This document shows positions 22,528 to 32,964 of a stretch of DNA of 64,000 nt, one piece after another. Position 1 is the first letter of the stretch. Each line of letters starts with the position of its first letter. The stretch covers positions 36,650,767-36,714,766 of the forward strand of contig NW_026947509.1 in assembly GCF_034190915.1 (NCBI RefSeq), in the 5' to 3' direction. A program made the translations under genes and the position numbers. The notes beneath the pieces were generated by a model. It ran no database searches. It was not told the origin of the DNA and was given only the letters and a program-made list of their open reading frames with translations. This stretch comes from Cavia porcellus (taxonomy: Eukaryota; Chordata; Mammalia; Rodentia; Caviidae).

Positions 22528-25300
22528 TGAATTTGAGTTTTTAGTTCCCTTTTCTTGATAAGTTTGGCTAAGGGTTTTATCAATCTGACTTATTCTTTCA
22601 AAGAACCAACTCTTTTGATTCTTTCATTCTTTGTATTGTTTTCTTAGTTTCAATTGTGTTACTTTCTGTTCTGCTCTTTATAATGTCTCCCTTTCTATGG
22701 GCTTTGGGCTTGACTTGCTCTTATTTTTATAGAACATTCAGGTGTAGCATTAAGTTGTTTATTTGTTCTCTTTCTGTTTTCTTGATGTGAGAATTCACCA
22801 CTGTAAATTTCACTCTTAGGACTGCTTTCATTGCATCTCACAGGTTTCTGTAAGTTGTATTTGCATTTTGGTTTGATCATAGATATTGTTTAAGTTCTTT
22901 AATTTTAGCTGTGACCCATTGGTTGTTCAAGAGGGTGTTATTTAATGTTCATGTGTTTCTGCAGTTTCTATTACTACTAATTTCCCAATTCATTGCACTA
23001 TGGCCAGGTAATATGCATGGGATAATTTCAAATACTTTGCATTTACCTAAGCATGTTTTATGGTATATTTTAGAGAATGTCCCGTGTGCAGTTGAGAATG
23101 CATATTCTGATGTGTGAAATGCTATATAAGTATCTACTAAGTCCATTCATTCACAGGTTTGATTCAGGTCTAGTTTTCTCTGCTGATTTTTCATTTTATT
23201 GACCTGTTTCTTTGTGACAATGGGATATTAAGATCCCCATTATAATTGTGTTGTTGCTTATATGTTTTTTCTGGTCCATTAATGTTTGTCTTATATTGTT
23301 GGGTGCTCCTGTATTTGGTACATATATATATATTTTGATTGTTATTTCTTTCTCTTGAGTTTTTCCCCTATCAAGTATGTAGTGACCTTGTTTACCTCTT
23401 TTAATCATCCTTGATTTAAAGTTGACATTGTCTGCAAACAGACTGCAAACCATGGCATTTTTCTGGGTTCCTGTTCCATGGAATATTATCTTAGATCCTT
23501 TGACTTTTAGTCTATGAATTTACTAGGATTAAATGCATTTCTTGTATGAAGTGTATTGTTAGATCTTGTTTCTTGATTCATTCTTCCAGCCCGTTTCTTT
23601 TCATTAGTGAATTGAGTCCATTTACACTGATGGTAATAACTGATATGTATTGGCTTATCTTTGTTGTACTATTTTCCTGCTGTCTGCTCCCTATTTTTTC
23701 CTGTGTTTAATTGCTTGCCCTGGTTGGTAGTTTCTTTCTATTGTTGCTCTTGTAATTGTGGTCATTTTTATCTGCCTAAAATACCTTTCAGTACCCTTTG
23801 TAATGTTGGTTGGATATTCAAGAATCTCTTCAGTTATTCTTTGTCATGAAAGTATCTTATTTTTCCATTAATTTTAAAGATAGTTTTTCAGGGTACATAG
23901 TCTGACTAGGAAGTGGTTTTCCTTCAGGCCTTGTAATACTTAACTTCAAATTCTTCTTGCCTTGAGAGTTTGTGTTGAAAACTCTTCCATGATTTTGATG
24001 GGTTTTCTTTTATAGGTAACCTGTTTCTCTTTTCTAATAGCTTTAAATATTTAACTCTATTTTTGTACTGAGTTTCTGGAATCTTGATTTTTATATGTCT
24101 GAGGGCAGATTTATTTTGGTTATGGCTAATTGGGCTATATAATTCTACATGCCTCACTTATCTGTATGTCAGGTTCTTTCCCCATACTTTTGAAGTTTTT
24201 GGTAGTCCTTCTGCAAATAGTTTGTTTTTTTTTTTAAACATCATTTGTGGTAGGCTCCTGCTTTTACATTTATACCAATTATTATTACATTTTTGTGTAC
24301 TTTTTATAGTTGTTGAATTATTGTTTCCTGATATTTTGTTATTTTCAAGAAGTCTTTACTCTCATGTCCACTAGCTGCTCACCTGCTTTCAAGGTCTGAA
24401 AGTCTGTCTTCAATTTCATTCAAGTGATTTTACCAGCTTTCAATTGAATTTTGATTTTCTGGATATTTGCTTCAATATGTCTCATGCATTCTGTTTCTTT
24501 CCTGTAATGATCATTCATGATTTCTATCATCTTCCTGTCACCATCTATTTTCTTTACTTCAGATTTCTTTACTCCAGATTTTCTCATCATTTCCTTTAAA
24601 AGCATTGACATTTCTTTTTTAACCTGAGGGATTATATCTGATCTGATTTCCTCAATAGTCTCATGCAGTTGTTTCTTTATTTTGCTTTCTATCATTTCAG
24701 AAATTTCAGGTGTGTGTCTCCCATTTTGTTCTATGTTGATGTCACCTGGGCTTGTTCTGAGTGGGCTGGAGGTCTGAAATCGCAGTTTTCTTGTTTTGCC
24801 ATTTTCTGTTTCAAAAAAATATTACTTTGTTTTCTATGTTGACCCTTCTGAGTTTTTAGTAAGTAACTATACCACAGGTATCAAGGCCTCTCTCAGAAAA
24901 TTCTGTTCTTCAGGAATGTCTTTGGTTGAGCTCTGGATTCTTCCTGAGGTGGGTGCTGGTCCCGCAGAGGCCTCAGTCACCTGTTTGCTGGATTGTTATT
25001 CCCTTATTCACTGCACCTTATTTGACACTGTGTGGACTCCTGTGTCACTAGTGTTCATTATGTTCTCTGAGCCTTCCCAAATGGTTTGACTCATGCCACC
25101 CGCCTCAGGCATGGTTCACCTGGGTCTCCACAATGGCGGGTGGCAATGGGAATGGTTGCTGCTTCTGGTATCATTCACCTGTGTGCCCACAATGAGAAGT
25201 GAGGGAAGTGGCTGCACCCTTTGGGGCCACTCACCTGAGCCAAAAGCTCATTTTGTGTTACATGATTCAGTTAATCAGGAAAACATAGCCATCTCAAACA
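22528..25300 (-). mobile_element. Older L1, right piece (ORF2 start, ORF1, 5' UTR)
   Basis: It continues the ORF2 sequence interrupted at 15672. Minus strand: ORF2 reverse transcriptase/endonuclease part at 22528-23660 (endonuclease-like stretch at 23196-23453), ORF1 C-terminal piece at 23924-24157, ORF1 N-terminal coiled-coil piece at 24420-24695 (KKQLHETIEEI), and 5' UTR up to about 25300. It is more diverged than the inner L1 and belongs to the same broad L1 lineage, since ORF1 and ORF2 align along their length. No intact frame. Confidence 0.8.
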
Positions 25301-25984
25301 TTTAAATATCATGGCTAACAATAGAACTTCAATATATATAAAATTTATTCAATATATAAAAAATTATTAGCAACTCAAGGACAAACAAATAAACTCACAA
25401 GTGTGATCAAGGTTTTCATTTATGCTTTCTCAACACTTTGTAGAACAAGAATACAGAAAGTAACTACATATATGGAAAGTTTGAACCCTGTCAACTAACC
25501 TGATTGATGTATGTATATAACACTCCCACCACTAACAACAAAATAAACATGTTTTTCAAATTCACATCAAACTTTTTTTTCAAATTCTCATGAAACTAAG
25601 TAGACTCTACTCTGAGCTATAGATATTCCGAGCTGTAAAACAAGCCTCAATAGATTTCCAGGGTACAACTAATACAAATGTTCTTCCTGACCACAATAGA
25701 AATCCATAGCAGAAAGATATCTGAAAATTCCATTGAGTGAAGAAATATTACATGTTTACTCAACACATGAGCTAAGGAAAATATCAGAAGAAACATTAGA
25801 AAGCATATTGAATTAAATGAAAATAAAAACACAACATAATACAGTTTATGGACTACCATTTAGTACAAATACAATGAGGGACTTAGAATATTTAACACAT
25901 GTATTAGACAAGTGCAGATTCAAATCAGTAACTTCAGTATCCACTCTAAGAAACAAGAAAAAGGTCAAATTAAGAACAAAATTT

Positions 25985-26100
25985 GGAAAGAAGAAAGAGA
26001 ACATTAAGGATCAGAGTAAGAAAAAATATCAGAGTAGAAATGAAGAGAATATTAAAGATCAGACTAGAAATAAAGAGAATGTTAAAGATTTGAGTGTAAA
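25985..26100. repeat. Short tandem repeat of about 33 bases within old L1
   Basis: Units AAGAGAACATTAAGGATCAG, AAGAGAATATTAAAGATCAG and AAGAGAATGTTAAAGATTTG, each followed by an AGTAGAAAT-like end. The period is close to 33 bases, so the frame is kept and the translation repeats an ENIKDQ-type motif. Confidence 0.8.
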
Positions 26101-26201
26101 TCAATGAATCAATAGAATAAATAAAATATAAAGTCCATAGAGAAAAGCAATGAAGCCACATCTGGTGCTTTAGGATGATCATTTAAATTGATACACTTCT
26201 A

Positions 26202-26210
26202 GGGAACTGG

Positions 26211-26253
<43 letters not shown>

Positions 26254-26311
26254 TGGCATAGCACCTGTCTTACAAGCATGAGGTTGTGAGTTCGACTCTT
26301 GATGTGAAAGA
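26202..26311 (+). mobile_element. ID-type SINE with an internal (TA)n expansion, 17-bp TSD
   Basis: The head GGGAACTGGGACTATA runs into a TA array (about 26213-26250) and resumes as CAGTGGCATAGCACC, then AGTTCGACTC (box B). TSD AAATTGATACACTTCTA is identical at 26185-26201 and 26312-26328. The array sits where the box A region ACTATAGCTCAGTGG would be, so it grew inside the element. Inserted into old L1 ORF2. Confidence 0.9.
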
Positions 26312-26749
26312 AAATTGATACACTTCTAACTTTATTTGCCAGGATTAAGTATCAGAATATTCAAATTACTACTATTAAAAATAAAGGAGGCACTAGCACT
26401 GTAAGTTTGCCATAAGAAATTGATAATAAAGAAGTAACATGAAGCACTAGCAGGATAGTCTTCAACTTTGATGAAAGCAATAAATTCTTTGAAACACCTC
26501 AAGGATTTTCTCAGATTTCAAAGAACCAATAACAATAGCCTTACAAAAATCTTTTCTAGAAAGCAGAAGAGAAATAAACATTGCCCAAGTCATAAGAGAC
26601 TAACCAACATATCCTTAATAGAAAAACTTAGCAGACACTGCAATGAAGAAAGCAAAAAACAGGAAGGGGAGAGATACGAAGAAAGAAATTTCAGAGTTTA
26701 TTTATTATGAATAAAGAAGCAAAAATACTTAAGAACATGGTATCTAGCA

Positions 26750-26963
26750 TTGGTATCAGGGTCTGAACTGTGACAATGTGAAGAGTCTGTAAAGAGGCAG
26801 ACATCTACAAGCCAAGGAGAGAAACCCAGAATAGATCAACTCTGCCAACCCCTGTATCTCAGATTTCTATGCTCCAGAACTGTGAAAAAAATATTTTTTG
26901 TTGTTGCTCTAGCTGCTTAGTCTCTGGTGCTTAATTATAGCAGTCCCAGAAAACTACTACAGT
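26750..26963 (+). mobile_element. MLT1-like LTR fragment
   Basis: Motifs in order: AGGCAGACATCTACAAGCCAAGGA, CTCTGCCAACCCCTGTATCTC, TGCTCCAGAACTGTGA, then a TTAATTATAGCAGTCCCAGAAAACTACTACAG end. It interrupts the plus-strand L1; L1-like sequence resumes at about 26964. Confidence 0.6.
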
Positions 26964-27119
26964 GGACAAATTAAATCCACCAAAATATAAATAAGATAGC
27001 CAACCAAAGGTCAGTGGATTTCTGCACATCAATGGTTGTTTGCTTTAATATTTGTAAATTAATCAGTGTGACTCATCATCTTATGAGAATAAATACTGTA
27101 TGTGGTCATTTAAATTCAT

Positions 27120-27300
27120 GAAGCCTGGGGCAATGTGACCCATTCAAGTCCTGTCAACTAAGTAACTGAGACAGGAGGGTCACAAGCTAGAGCCCAGCCC
27201 AGGCAACTTAATGAGATGCAGTTTTAAAATTAAAAAAATACAAAGGATCAGGGATGTAGCTCAGTGAAAAGGCCTGGTTTCAATGACTAACACTTTAAAG
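27120..27300 (+). mobile_element. Decayed B1-ID dimeric SINE
   Basis: The left part resembles the B1 right half: AACTGAGACAGGAGGGTCAC, CCCAGCCCAGGCAACTTAATGAG, then an A-rich linker. The right part resembles an ID unit: GGATCAGGGATGTAGCTCAGTG, then GGTTTCAATGACTAACAC. This head-to-tail B1+ID layout is known from several rodent families. It is older than the monomeric ID copies in this window. Confidence 0.6.
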
Positions 27301-27701
27301 ATAAATAAATAAGAAAAATAATTTGAAAAACTTGATATCCAGTCATTATGAGGTAAATAAAGTCACTGTTAGCAAAGTTGGAAAGTACCCAAAATATATA
27401 AAGGTCATCTATCAAAAATCTAACATGATTCTTAATTATATTGACTAAACTGTGTACCATAGGGACACAACAAGAATTCATGGTGTACCTCTACTATTCA
27501 GCAGTGTTTTACGATCCAATCAGCTACCACAAGTTAATGAAAAAGCAGAGTAATGAACATTCCTCAAACCTAAACAAGAACATTATGAAAAAAGAAAACT
27601 GCACTTTATATTTCCTTATAAATATAAAGTTAGACAATTCTCAACAAAGTTCCAGCAAGCTGGATCCATTAAAAAGTCCAAGCCCTTGAAGTTCTGTCAG
27701 A

Positions 27702-27705
<4 letters not shown>

Positions 27706-27759
<54 letters not shown>
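27706..27759. repeat. (GA)27 microsatellite
   Basis: An uninterrupted GA array of 54 bases within the old L1. Confidence 0.98.
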
Positions 27760-27763
<4 letters not shown>

Positions 27764-28739
27764 TTGATTCTTGGAAAGCAAATTTAATTTAACATGCAAA
27801 AAATCAGTCAAATAAATTCCCTAGTTTAGAAACTATTAAATAAATGATCATTTTAATAAAGATGGAAACATTATTAACAAAATTCAACACATGTTCACAA
27901 ACACATGCAAACTTATTAGTGTTGAAAGTAACAAACTTTGATCTGTTAAAAGGCATCTAAGAAAAACGTGCTGTATTTTCCTAATGAACATTAAAATACC
28001 AGATAAAAGTCAGGAATGGTTTTCCCTCTCTGTTATATTTATTACTATCCTGGAAGTCCCAGGCAGCATATTAAAGCCAGAATAAAAAGCATGAATATTA
28101 GGGGATAAAGCTATTATCAATCAACATTGCTTTGTGTAGAAAATACACAAAAGGGGTATTATAAATGATTTTGTTACATTCATCAGGATCTCTTGTACAA
28201 TTTTTGGTACACTGTCATCAATTAACTTTCATATATTTTGTAAGAAATACAGTTATATAAACATTGCTGTTAGCTAAACATGTTAAAAATATAAACAAAC
28301 AATGACAAATGTATAGATCACTTAGTAAAACTATAAAACATTGCTTATAAATTTTGAAGAGCTACATAAATTCTTAGGAGCTGAAAGACCACATATTGTG
28401 GAGTCAAAATTATAATTTCTCATCAAAATCTTTATTCTACTCGTGGTTGACAGTTGGATACCTCAATGAGTAACTTTAAAAGAATTAAAATACACAGAGC
28501 TATCTACAGAAGAGAAAAGCTGGAGGACTTCCATTATCTTATACAAAATATAATGTGATCCTAGTTATCACAATAATATATTATTAGCATAAACAGGTAT
28601 ATTAGTTAAGCAAAATAGTCGAGAAACTAATGCATTAAATTTATTTTCAACAGACCTAGGAAAACAGACCTCTAGTGGAGGAGGAGTCTTTTAACAAATG
28701 ATATTTAAAGAGTGGATATCTATTGAAACATACTAACAA

Positions 28740-28882
28740 TACGCTGGAGATATAGCTCAGTGGCATAAGTGCCTGCTTGGCATTGGCAAGCACGAGGTCC
28801 TAGTTCGATTCCCAATATCAAACAAACAAACAAGTTCAATTCCCAATACCAAACAAACAAACAAACAACTGAACAAAAAAAA
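28740..28882 (+). mobile_element. ID-type SINE with duplicated tail
   Basis: ID head CGCTGGAGATATAGCTCAGTG and AGTTCGATTCCCAATATC (box B). The box-B-to-tail block, GTTC(G/A)ATTCCCAATA(T/C)C followed by AAACAAACAA, occurs twice in tandem (about 28801-28830 and 28833-28866). TSD ACTAACAA at 28732-28739 and 28883-28890. Belongs to the older ID type. Confidence 0.85.
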
Positions 28883-29099
28883 ACTAACAACATGGACCTT
28901 AATCTCTAATTTGTACTATATATAAACTTAATTAAGGTGGGATCATGATCTTGAACATGAAAGATAAATTATGAGGCACCTACAAGCAAACAGAAAAATA
29001 TGTCTATTATTTTGAGGCAGGTGCAGACTTCTGGATGAGATCATGGAAAATAACATGAAAGAAATGCTCAATAATCTCCTCTTAATTAATATTAACAAC

Positions 29100-29252
29100 T
29101 TTTTTTTGTCTTTTTGAGACAGGGTCTTGTACGCAGTTCAGGCTGGGCTTGGACTCAGTTTGTAGCCCAGGTTGGTCTCAAACTTGCAATGACCTTCCTG
29201 CCTCAACCCCCCAAGTGCTGGGATTACAGGAATGCGTCACTACACCCAGCAA
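29100..29252 (-). mobile_element. B1 SINE (7SL-derived), antisense
   Basis: Top strand reads poly(T), TTTTTGAGACAGGGTCTTG, two related GCCCAGGTTGGTCTCAAAC/TTCAGGCTGGGCTTGGACTC blocks (the B1 internal duplication), then AAGTGCTGGGATTACAGGAAT and a CACCCAGCA end. A near-complete B1 inserted into the old L1. Confidence 0.92.
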
Positions 29253-29727
29253 CGCTAAAAACTTATCATCTAAAAAGCACCATTAAGAATATATACAGAA
29301 CAACATGAAGTCTGAGAGAAAACATTCATAACACCGTTATATGCATACATGCACAAAAATCTTTGCAATGTATCCTACATATTTGGAAGATGGACTTGAT
29401 ATGTGTTATATACCAATTTCCTGAATGTAATGTAATCATTATGTACTGCAAACATGTACAATATAAGTTTTAAAAATCCTATATATTTCCCTCAGATGCA
29501 ATAAAACTAGAAATAAATAGGAAAACTGGTCCTTTTTCCCCAAAAGAAACATGATAAAAGACAACAAATTTCATATTAAAAATCACAGAAATAACTACTA
29601 TTCTTAGCACTAGAATTAGTCTTATCCTTAATAGGAGAAGTTCAAACAAAAGTTTGTGAAATTTTGCCTTTTTCCTAACAGGTTCCCAATCCCTTAAAAT
29701 GATATTTTATTTATAAAATAATTAATT

Positions 29728-29775
29728 TAAAATTATTATCAAAATGATTATCATTTTGATAATTTTAAATTCATA
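29728..29775. repeat. Near-perfect inverted repeat (hairpin)
   Basis: AAAATTATTATCAAAATGAT is followed at once by TATCATTTTGATAATTTT. Arms of about 20 bases with a 3-base bulge and almost no loop. The surroundings are AT-rich and unclassified. Confidence 0.8.
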
Positions 29776-31799
29776 TTGGCAGGATATTAGGAAGTATTCA
29801 GAATAACATTGATAAGAGTATAATTTCAAGTCAATTGACATCTTCATGAAATACTTATCAAACTGAAAAATCTATGCATTTTTATAATAGCACTTCAGAG
29901 GTTTTTAATTATCACCACATTGTTCACTTATTTAGTCTCAGTAGTGTAACATGAGTGTAGTTACCTGAAACGAGAGCTGTATCTCCTAACCTTACCTGGC
30001 ACCAAAGTGTGACAATGTGAAAAAGTTCTAGACAATGAAATATACACGGAATATTAACGGCAATGTCAGCAGAATATTCTCTTTAAAAATCTGACTCAGC
30101 CAGAAAGTTTCTCTTCACTTGAAACTTAAATGTAGGAGCTATAGAAGCATTATCACTGCAAAAGTGACATTAAGAATGGAAACCTGACAAACTGAGTGTG
30201 TGGAAGAGACAAAAGAGATGAGTGTGACCTTTGTGAAAATGTTTCCCTATAATTTCAGCACTTGAGTGCCTCCTGGTTGGTTTCTTCTTTAGAGTTTGAA
30301 GGACTAAAATGTAAATAAAGGTTTTCAAAATGCTTGTGTACCGACCACTAGAAGACTGTTTAATTAATAGCCATTGTGAACAGCATTGCGTAAACTATAA
30401 GGTAAGTAAATGGCACTGCTGGGCATGTCCTGTGGGTCACAGAGGTACGACCTTGGGTGCTATGCGTGCTCCCATGCCTATTTCTACTTGTTACTATTCC
30501 TCTTCTCTGCTTCATGGCTACCATGAACTGAGCATCTCTGCTTTTCCACATCCTTCCTCCATGATGTTTTGGTCTTGGAGCCATCAATACTAAAATGAAA
30601 ACATGAGCAATTAAATATTTCCTCCTTTAAGCTGTGGGTGTTAGGTATTGTGTCTCATAATGGGAAAGCTGACGGATAAAGGAAATTGCCACTAGAGAAG
30701 TGGGGCCATTTTTATAATTAACCTATGTGGTTCAGATGCCTTTGAAAATGGTTTATGGGAGGAGTTTAGAAGGGTTTGGAGATGTGGGCTGTAGATATCC
30801 TAGAATGCTATCAGCAGAGCCTGATGGGCGATTCCAGTCAGAATTGGGAAGACCAGAATGCTGACAGGGAAATAGACAGTACAGACCAGGATCAAGAAGT
30901 TTAGCTGGAAACAAAGGCTCCAGTTGGAGTTGGGACTAAAGGCCATGTATTTTATAGTCAGGAAGGATATTTGTCTACATTTTGCTTATGTCACAACATT
31001 TTGCAGGAAACTGACATTAAGGGTTGTGTGCTAATTAATCTAGTAGGGAAAATTTCAAGATATCCCAAAACTGAGGCTGTGGCAGGAGTAAGGCTGGTTG
31101 CTTACAGCTACTTTACAGTGAGAATCAAGGGCAAAAGACAGAGCAGGAAAATCTGAGAAACTTAAATTTTACCACAAAAGAAGTCATGTGTGATGTTGAG
31201 GCCAAAAGATGTATAGATACTGACGATACTACTAGAATTTAAAAGAAACCAAGTACTTTGTACAAAGACAAATGGAAGATGATGTGAGGGCATTTTGGGA
31301 ATCAGCAACACTTCACCCATCAAATATTTAAGTGCAAAAGTCTAAGAAATTTATTTCCTGGAATTCATTTCGCTCTGCTCCTTCAGTTCCCCATATTCTG
31401 CTGAAGCCATAGTCCCGAGGTGCCGGTTTACCTCCACTGATAGAAAATCTTGGCCTTCTCCATGCAATTCAAATTTTTCTAGCATCCAGAATGGAAGAGT
31501 TACAGGGCCAGGGAGGCTTCTATCCACATATTCAAAGTAGTGCCTGGAAGACCTAGCAAGGTGTTCCTTAGAGGGAAGTGCCTAAGCTGTAGGAATGAAG
31601 CCAAAGTTTTAGTAGAGACAACAGGAAGTTATAGATGACAGCCACATGGATTGTATCCTAAGGAGAGCTGCATCCTATAAGTGAAGACAGTTTAAGATAG
31701 AGGTCTGGTGGGCTTCACTGACAAGTGAAGAGGTGCAGGCACCCAAGCCCTTCAGAATTAACATTTACCACCATGTTCTCTGGATACCAGATATGGAGG

Positions 31800-32144
31800 T
31801 GTTATGGTTTATGTCTGTGGCCGCCAGGCCTCATGCATTTGCATTATGCATCTGTGATTGGTTCATTGTATAGTGCTTGGATTGATGGTGTCAGTGCTAC
31901 ACCCACACAGGGGTGGAACCAGCATGTGATGTAATGGCAGGAAGAAGGCATGTCTTGCTCACTTGCCAATTTTAGCCTTGCTATTTGCAGCCGCCATGAA
32001 CTGTGGCCCTGCCATGCCACCCTGCCTTGGATCCAACTGAGTATGGAATGAAACCTTCAAAACCTATAAGAAATAAACCTTTCCTTTCTCAATGTTGGTC
32101 ATCAGGTATTTTGTCTCAGCAATGAGTAAAAAGTAACTAAGACA
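31800..32144 (+). repeat. 5' LTR of the young MaLR provirus
   Basis: 345 bases, TG...CA ends, polyadenylation signal AATAAA at about 32073, CAGGTATTTTGTCTCAGCAA near the 3' end. Very similar to the 3' LTR; the main differences are single-base changes and small indels plus a deletion in the 3' LTR near 32826, where the GCCGCCATGAACTGTGGCCC block is lost. Confidence 0.93.
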
Positions 32145-32166
32145 GAATTTGGTACCGAGGAGTGGG
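32145..32166 (+). promoter_or_regulatory. Primer-binding-site-like sequence
   Basis: TGGTACCGAGGAGTGGGG lies just after the 5' LTR. Its AGGAGTGGG core matches the complement of a tRNA-Leu 3' end, the primer I associate with ERVL/MaLR elements. Partly mutated. Confidence 0.6.
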
Positions 32167-32613
32167 GTCGTTTGCTGTGACTATAACTGACCATGTTTTT
32201 CAAGAGGCTTTGGAGATGGCTTGTGGGCAGAGTTTGGAAAGGTTTGGACATGTCGCCTGGATGCATAGAACTGGAACAGCTTAAGATGTTCTGTAGAGGA
32301 GATTCTGGTCAGAGCTCAGAGCATTAGAAGTCTAGGACTTACTGTTTGCCCTGTTGGATGTTGGACTTGCTTTGTTTCCAGTGCTTTATATTCCCCTGCT
32401 TGTAACTTTTAGAATGGTAATGTTTATCTTGTGTCTTTGCATTCCAGAAATGTTTAACCTTATTTCATTTGTACAGAGGGTTATAGTTAAGAGTTTGCCA
32501 TAGAACTTAGAGGAGACTTGCGACTTGGAATTTTCAGCAATGCTGAAACTCTTAGAACTTTCACAACTCTTGGAGATGGACTAAATGTCTTTTGTATAAA
32601 AGATATACATGAG

Positions 32614-32633
32614 TCATGGGGCGAGGGGTGGAA
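32614..32633 (+). promoter_or_regulatory. Polypurine-tract-like sequence
   Basis: CATGGGGCGAGGGGTGGAA lies directly upstream of the 3' LTR start, where the plus-strand primer is made in LTR elements. Confidence 0.7.
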
Positions 32634-32964
32634 TGTCATGGTTTATGTTGGTGGCTCCCAGGCCTTATGCATTTGCATTATGCATCTGTGATTGGTTCAT
32701 TGTATAGTGCTTAGATTGATGTGTCAGTGCTACACTCACATAGGGGTGGAGCCAGGATGTGATGTAATGGCAGGAAGAAGGCCTGTCTTGCTCTCTTGCG
32801 GGTTTCTACCTTGCTGTTTTCAGCTATCCTGCCATGCCACTCTGCCTTTGAGCCAACTGAGTATGGACTGCAACCTCCAAAAACTGTAAGAAATAAACCT
32901 TTCCTTTCCCAACTTTGGTCATCAGGTATTTTGTCTCAGTGATGAGTAAAAAGTAACTAAGACA
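32634..32964 (+). repeat. 3' LTR of the young MaLR provirus
   Basis: 331 bases, starting TGTCATGGTTTATGTTGG and ending TAACTAAGACA, followed by the TSD copy GGAGG. Shorter than the 5' LTR because of a small deletion after GTTTTCAGC (about 32826). Confidence 0.93.

Larger units (their letters stand above)
25520..26740 (+). mobile_element. Old L1 ORF2, plus strand, first segment
   Basis: The sequence follows old L1M ORF2 from the end of the endonuclease into the reverse transcriptase region: AGAAACATTAGAAAGCATATTGAATTAAATGAAAATAAAAACACAACATAATA, then a Lys/Asn-rich part, then CAAATTACTACTATTAAAAATAAAGG after an ID SINE. Two short frames (25817-26107 and 26468-26710) are leftovers of ORF2. Contains a short internal tandem duplication at 25985-26100. 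Confidence 0.65.
26964..29500 (+). mobile_element. Old L1 ORF2 and possible 3' end, plus strand, second segment
   Basis: It continues the L1 of 25520-26740. Reverse transcriptase region at 26985-27110 (TTGTAAATTAATCAGTGTGA-like), then 27300-27700, 27960-28130, 28360-28730 and 28890-29330, ending in a possible 3' UTR near 29500. Later elements interrupt it at about 27120-27300, 28740-28882 and 29100-29252. Too decayed to code. Confidence 0.6.
31800..32964 (+). mobile_element. Complete young MaLR provirus, perfect 5-bp TSD
   Basis: LTR (31800-32144), short internal region (32145-32633), LTR (32634-32964), flanked by identical GGAGG at 31795-31799 and 32965-32969. The first LTR starts TGTTATGGTTTATG and the second TGTCATGGTTTATG; both end TAACTAAGACA. 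The internal region begins GAATTTGGTACCGAGGAGTG, which resembles a tRNA-Leu primer-binding site, and ends with a purine tract just before the 3' LTR. With under 500 bases inside it cannot encode retroviral proteins and depended on enzymes from another element. Confidence 0.95.

Noticed and set aside
15673..25300. Possibility of a live L1
   Set aside because: Both L1s have many frameshifts and stops, and LTRs break the inner one's ORF1 and ORF2.
31800..32964. Possibility of a coding endogenous retrovirus
   Set aside because: The internal region is under 500 bases and has no gag, pol or env-like frame; it fits a non-autonomous MaLR.
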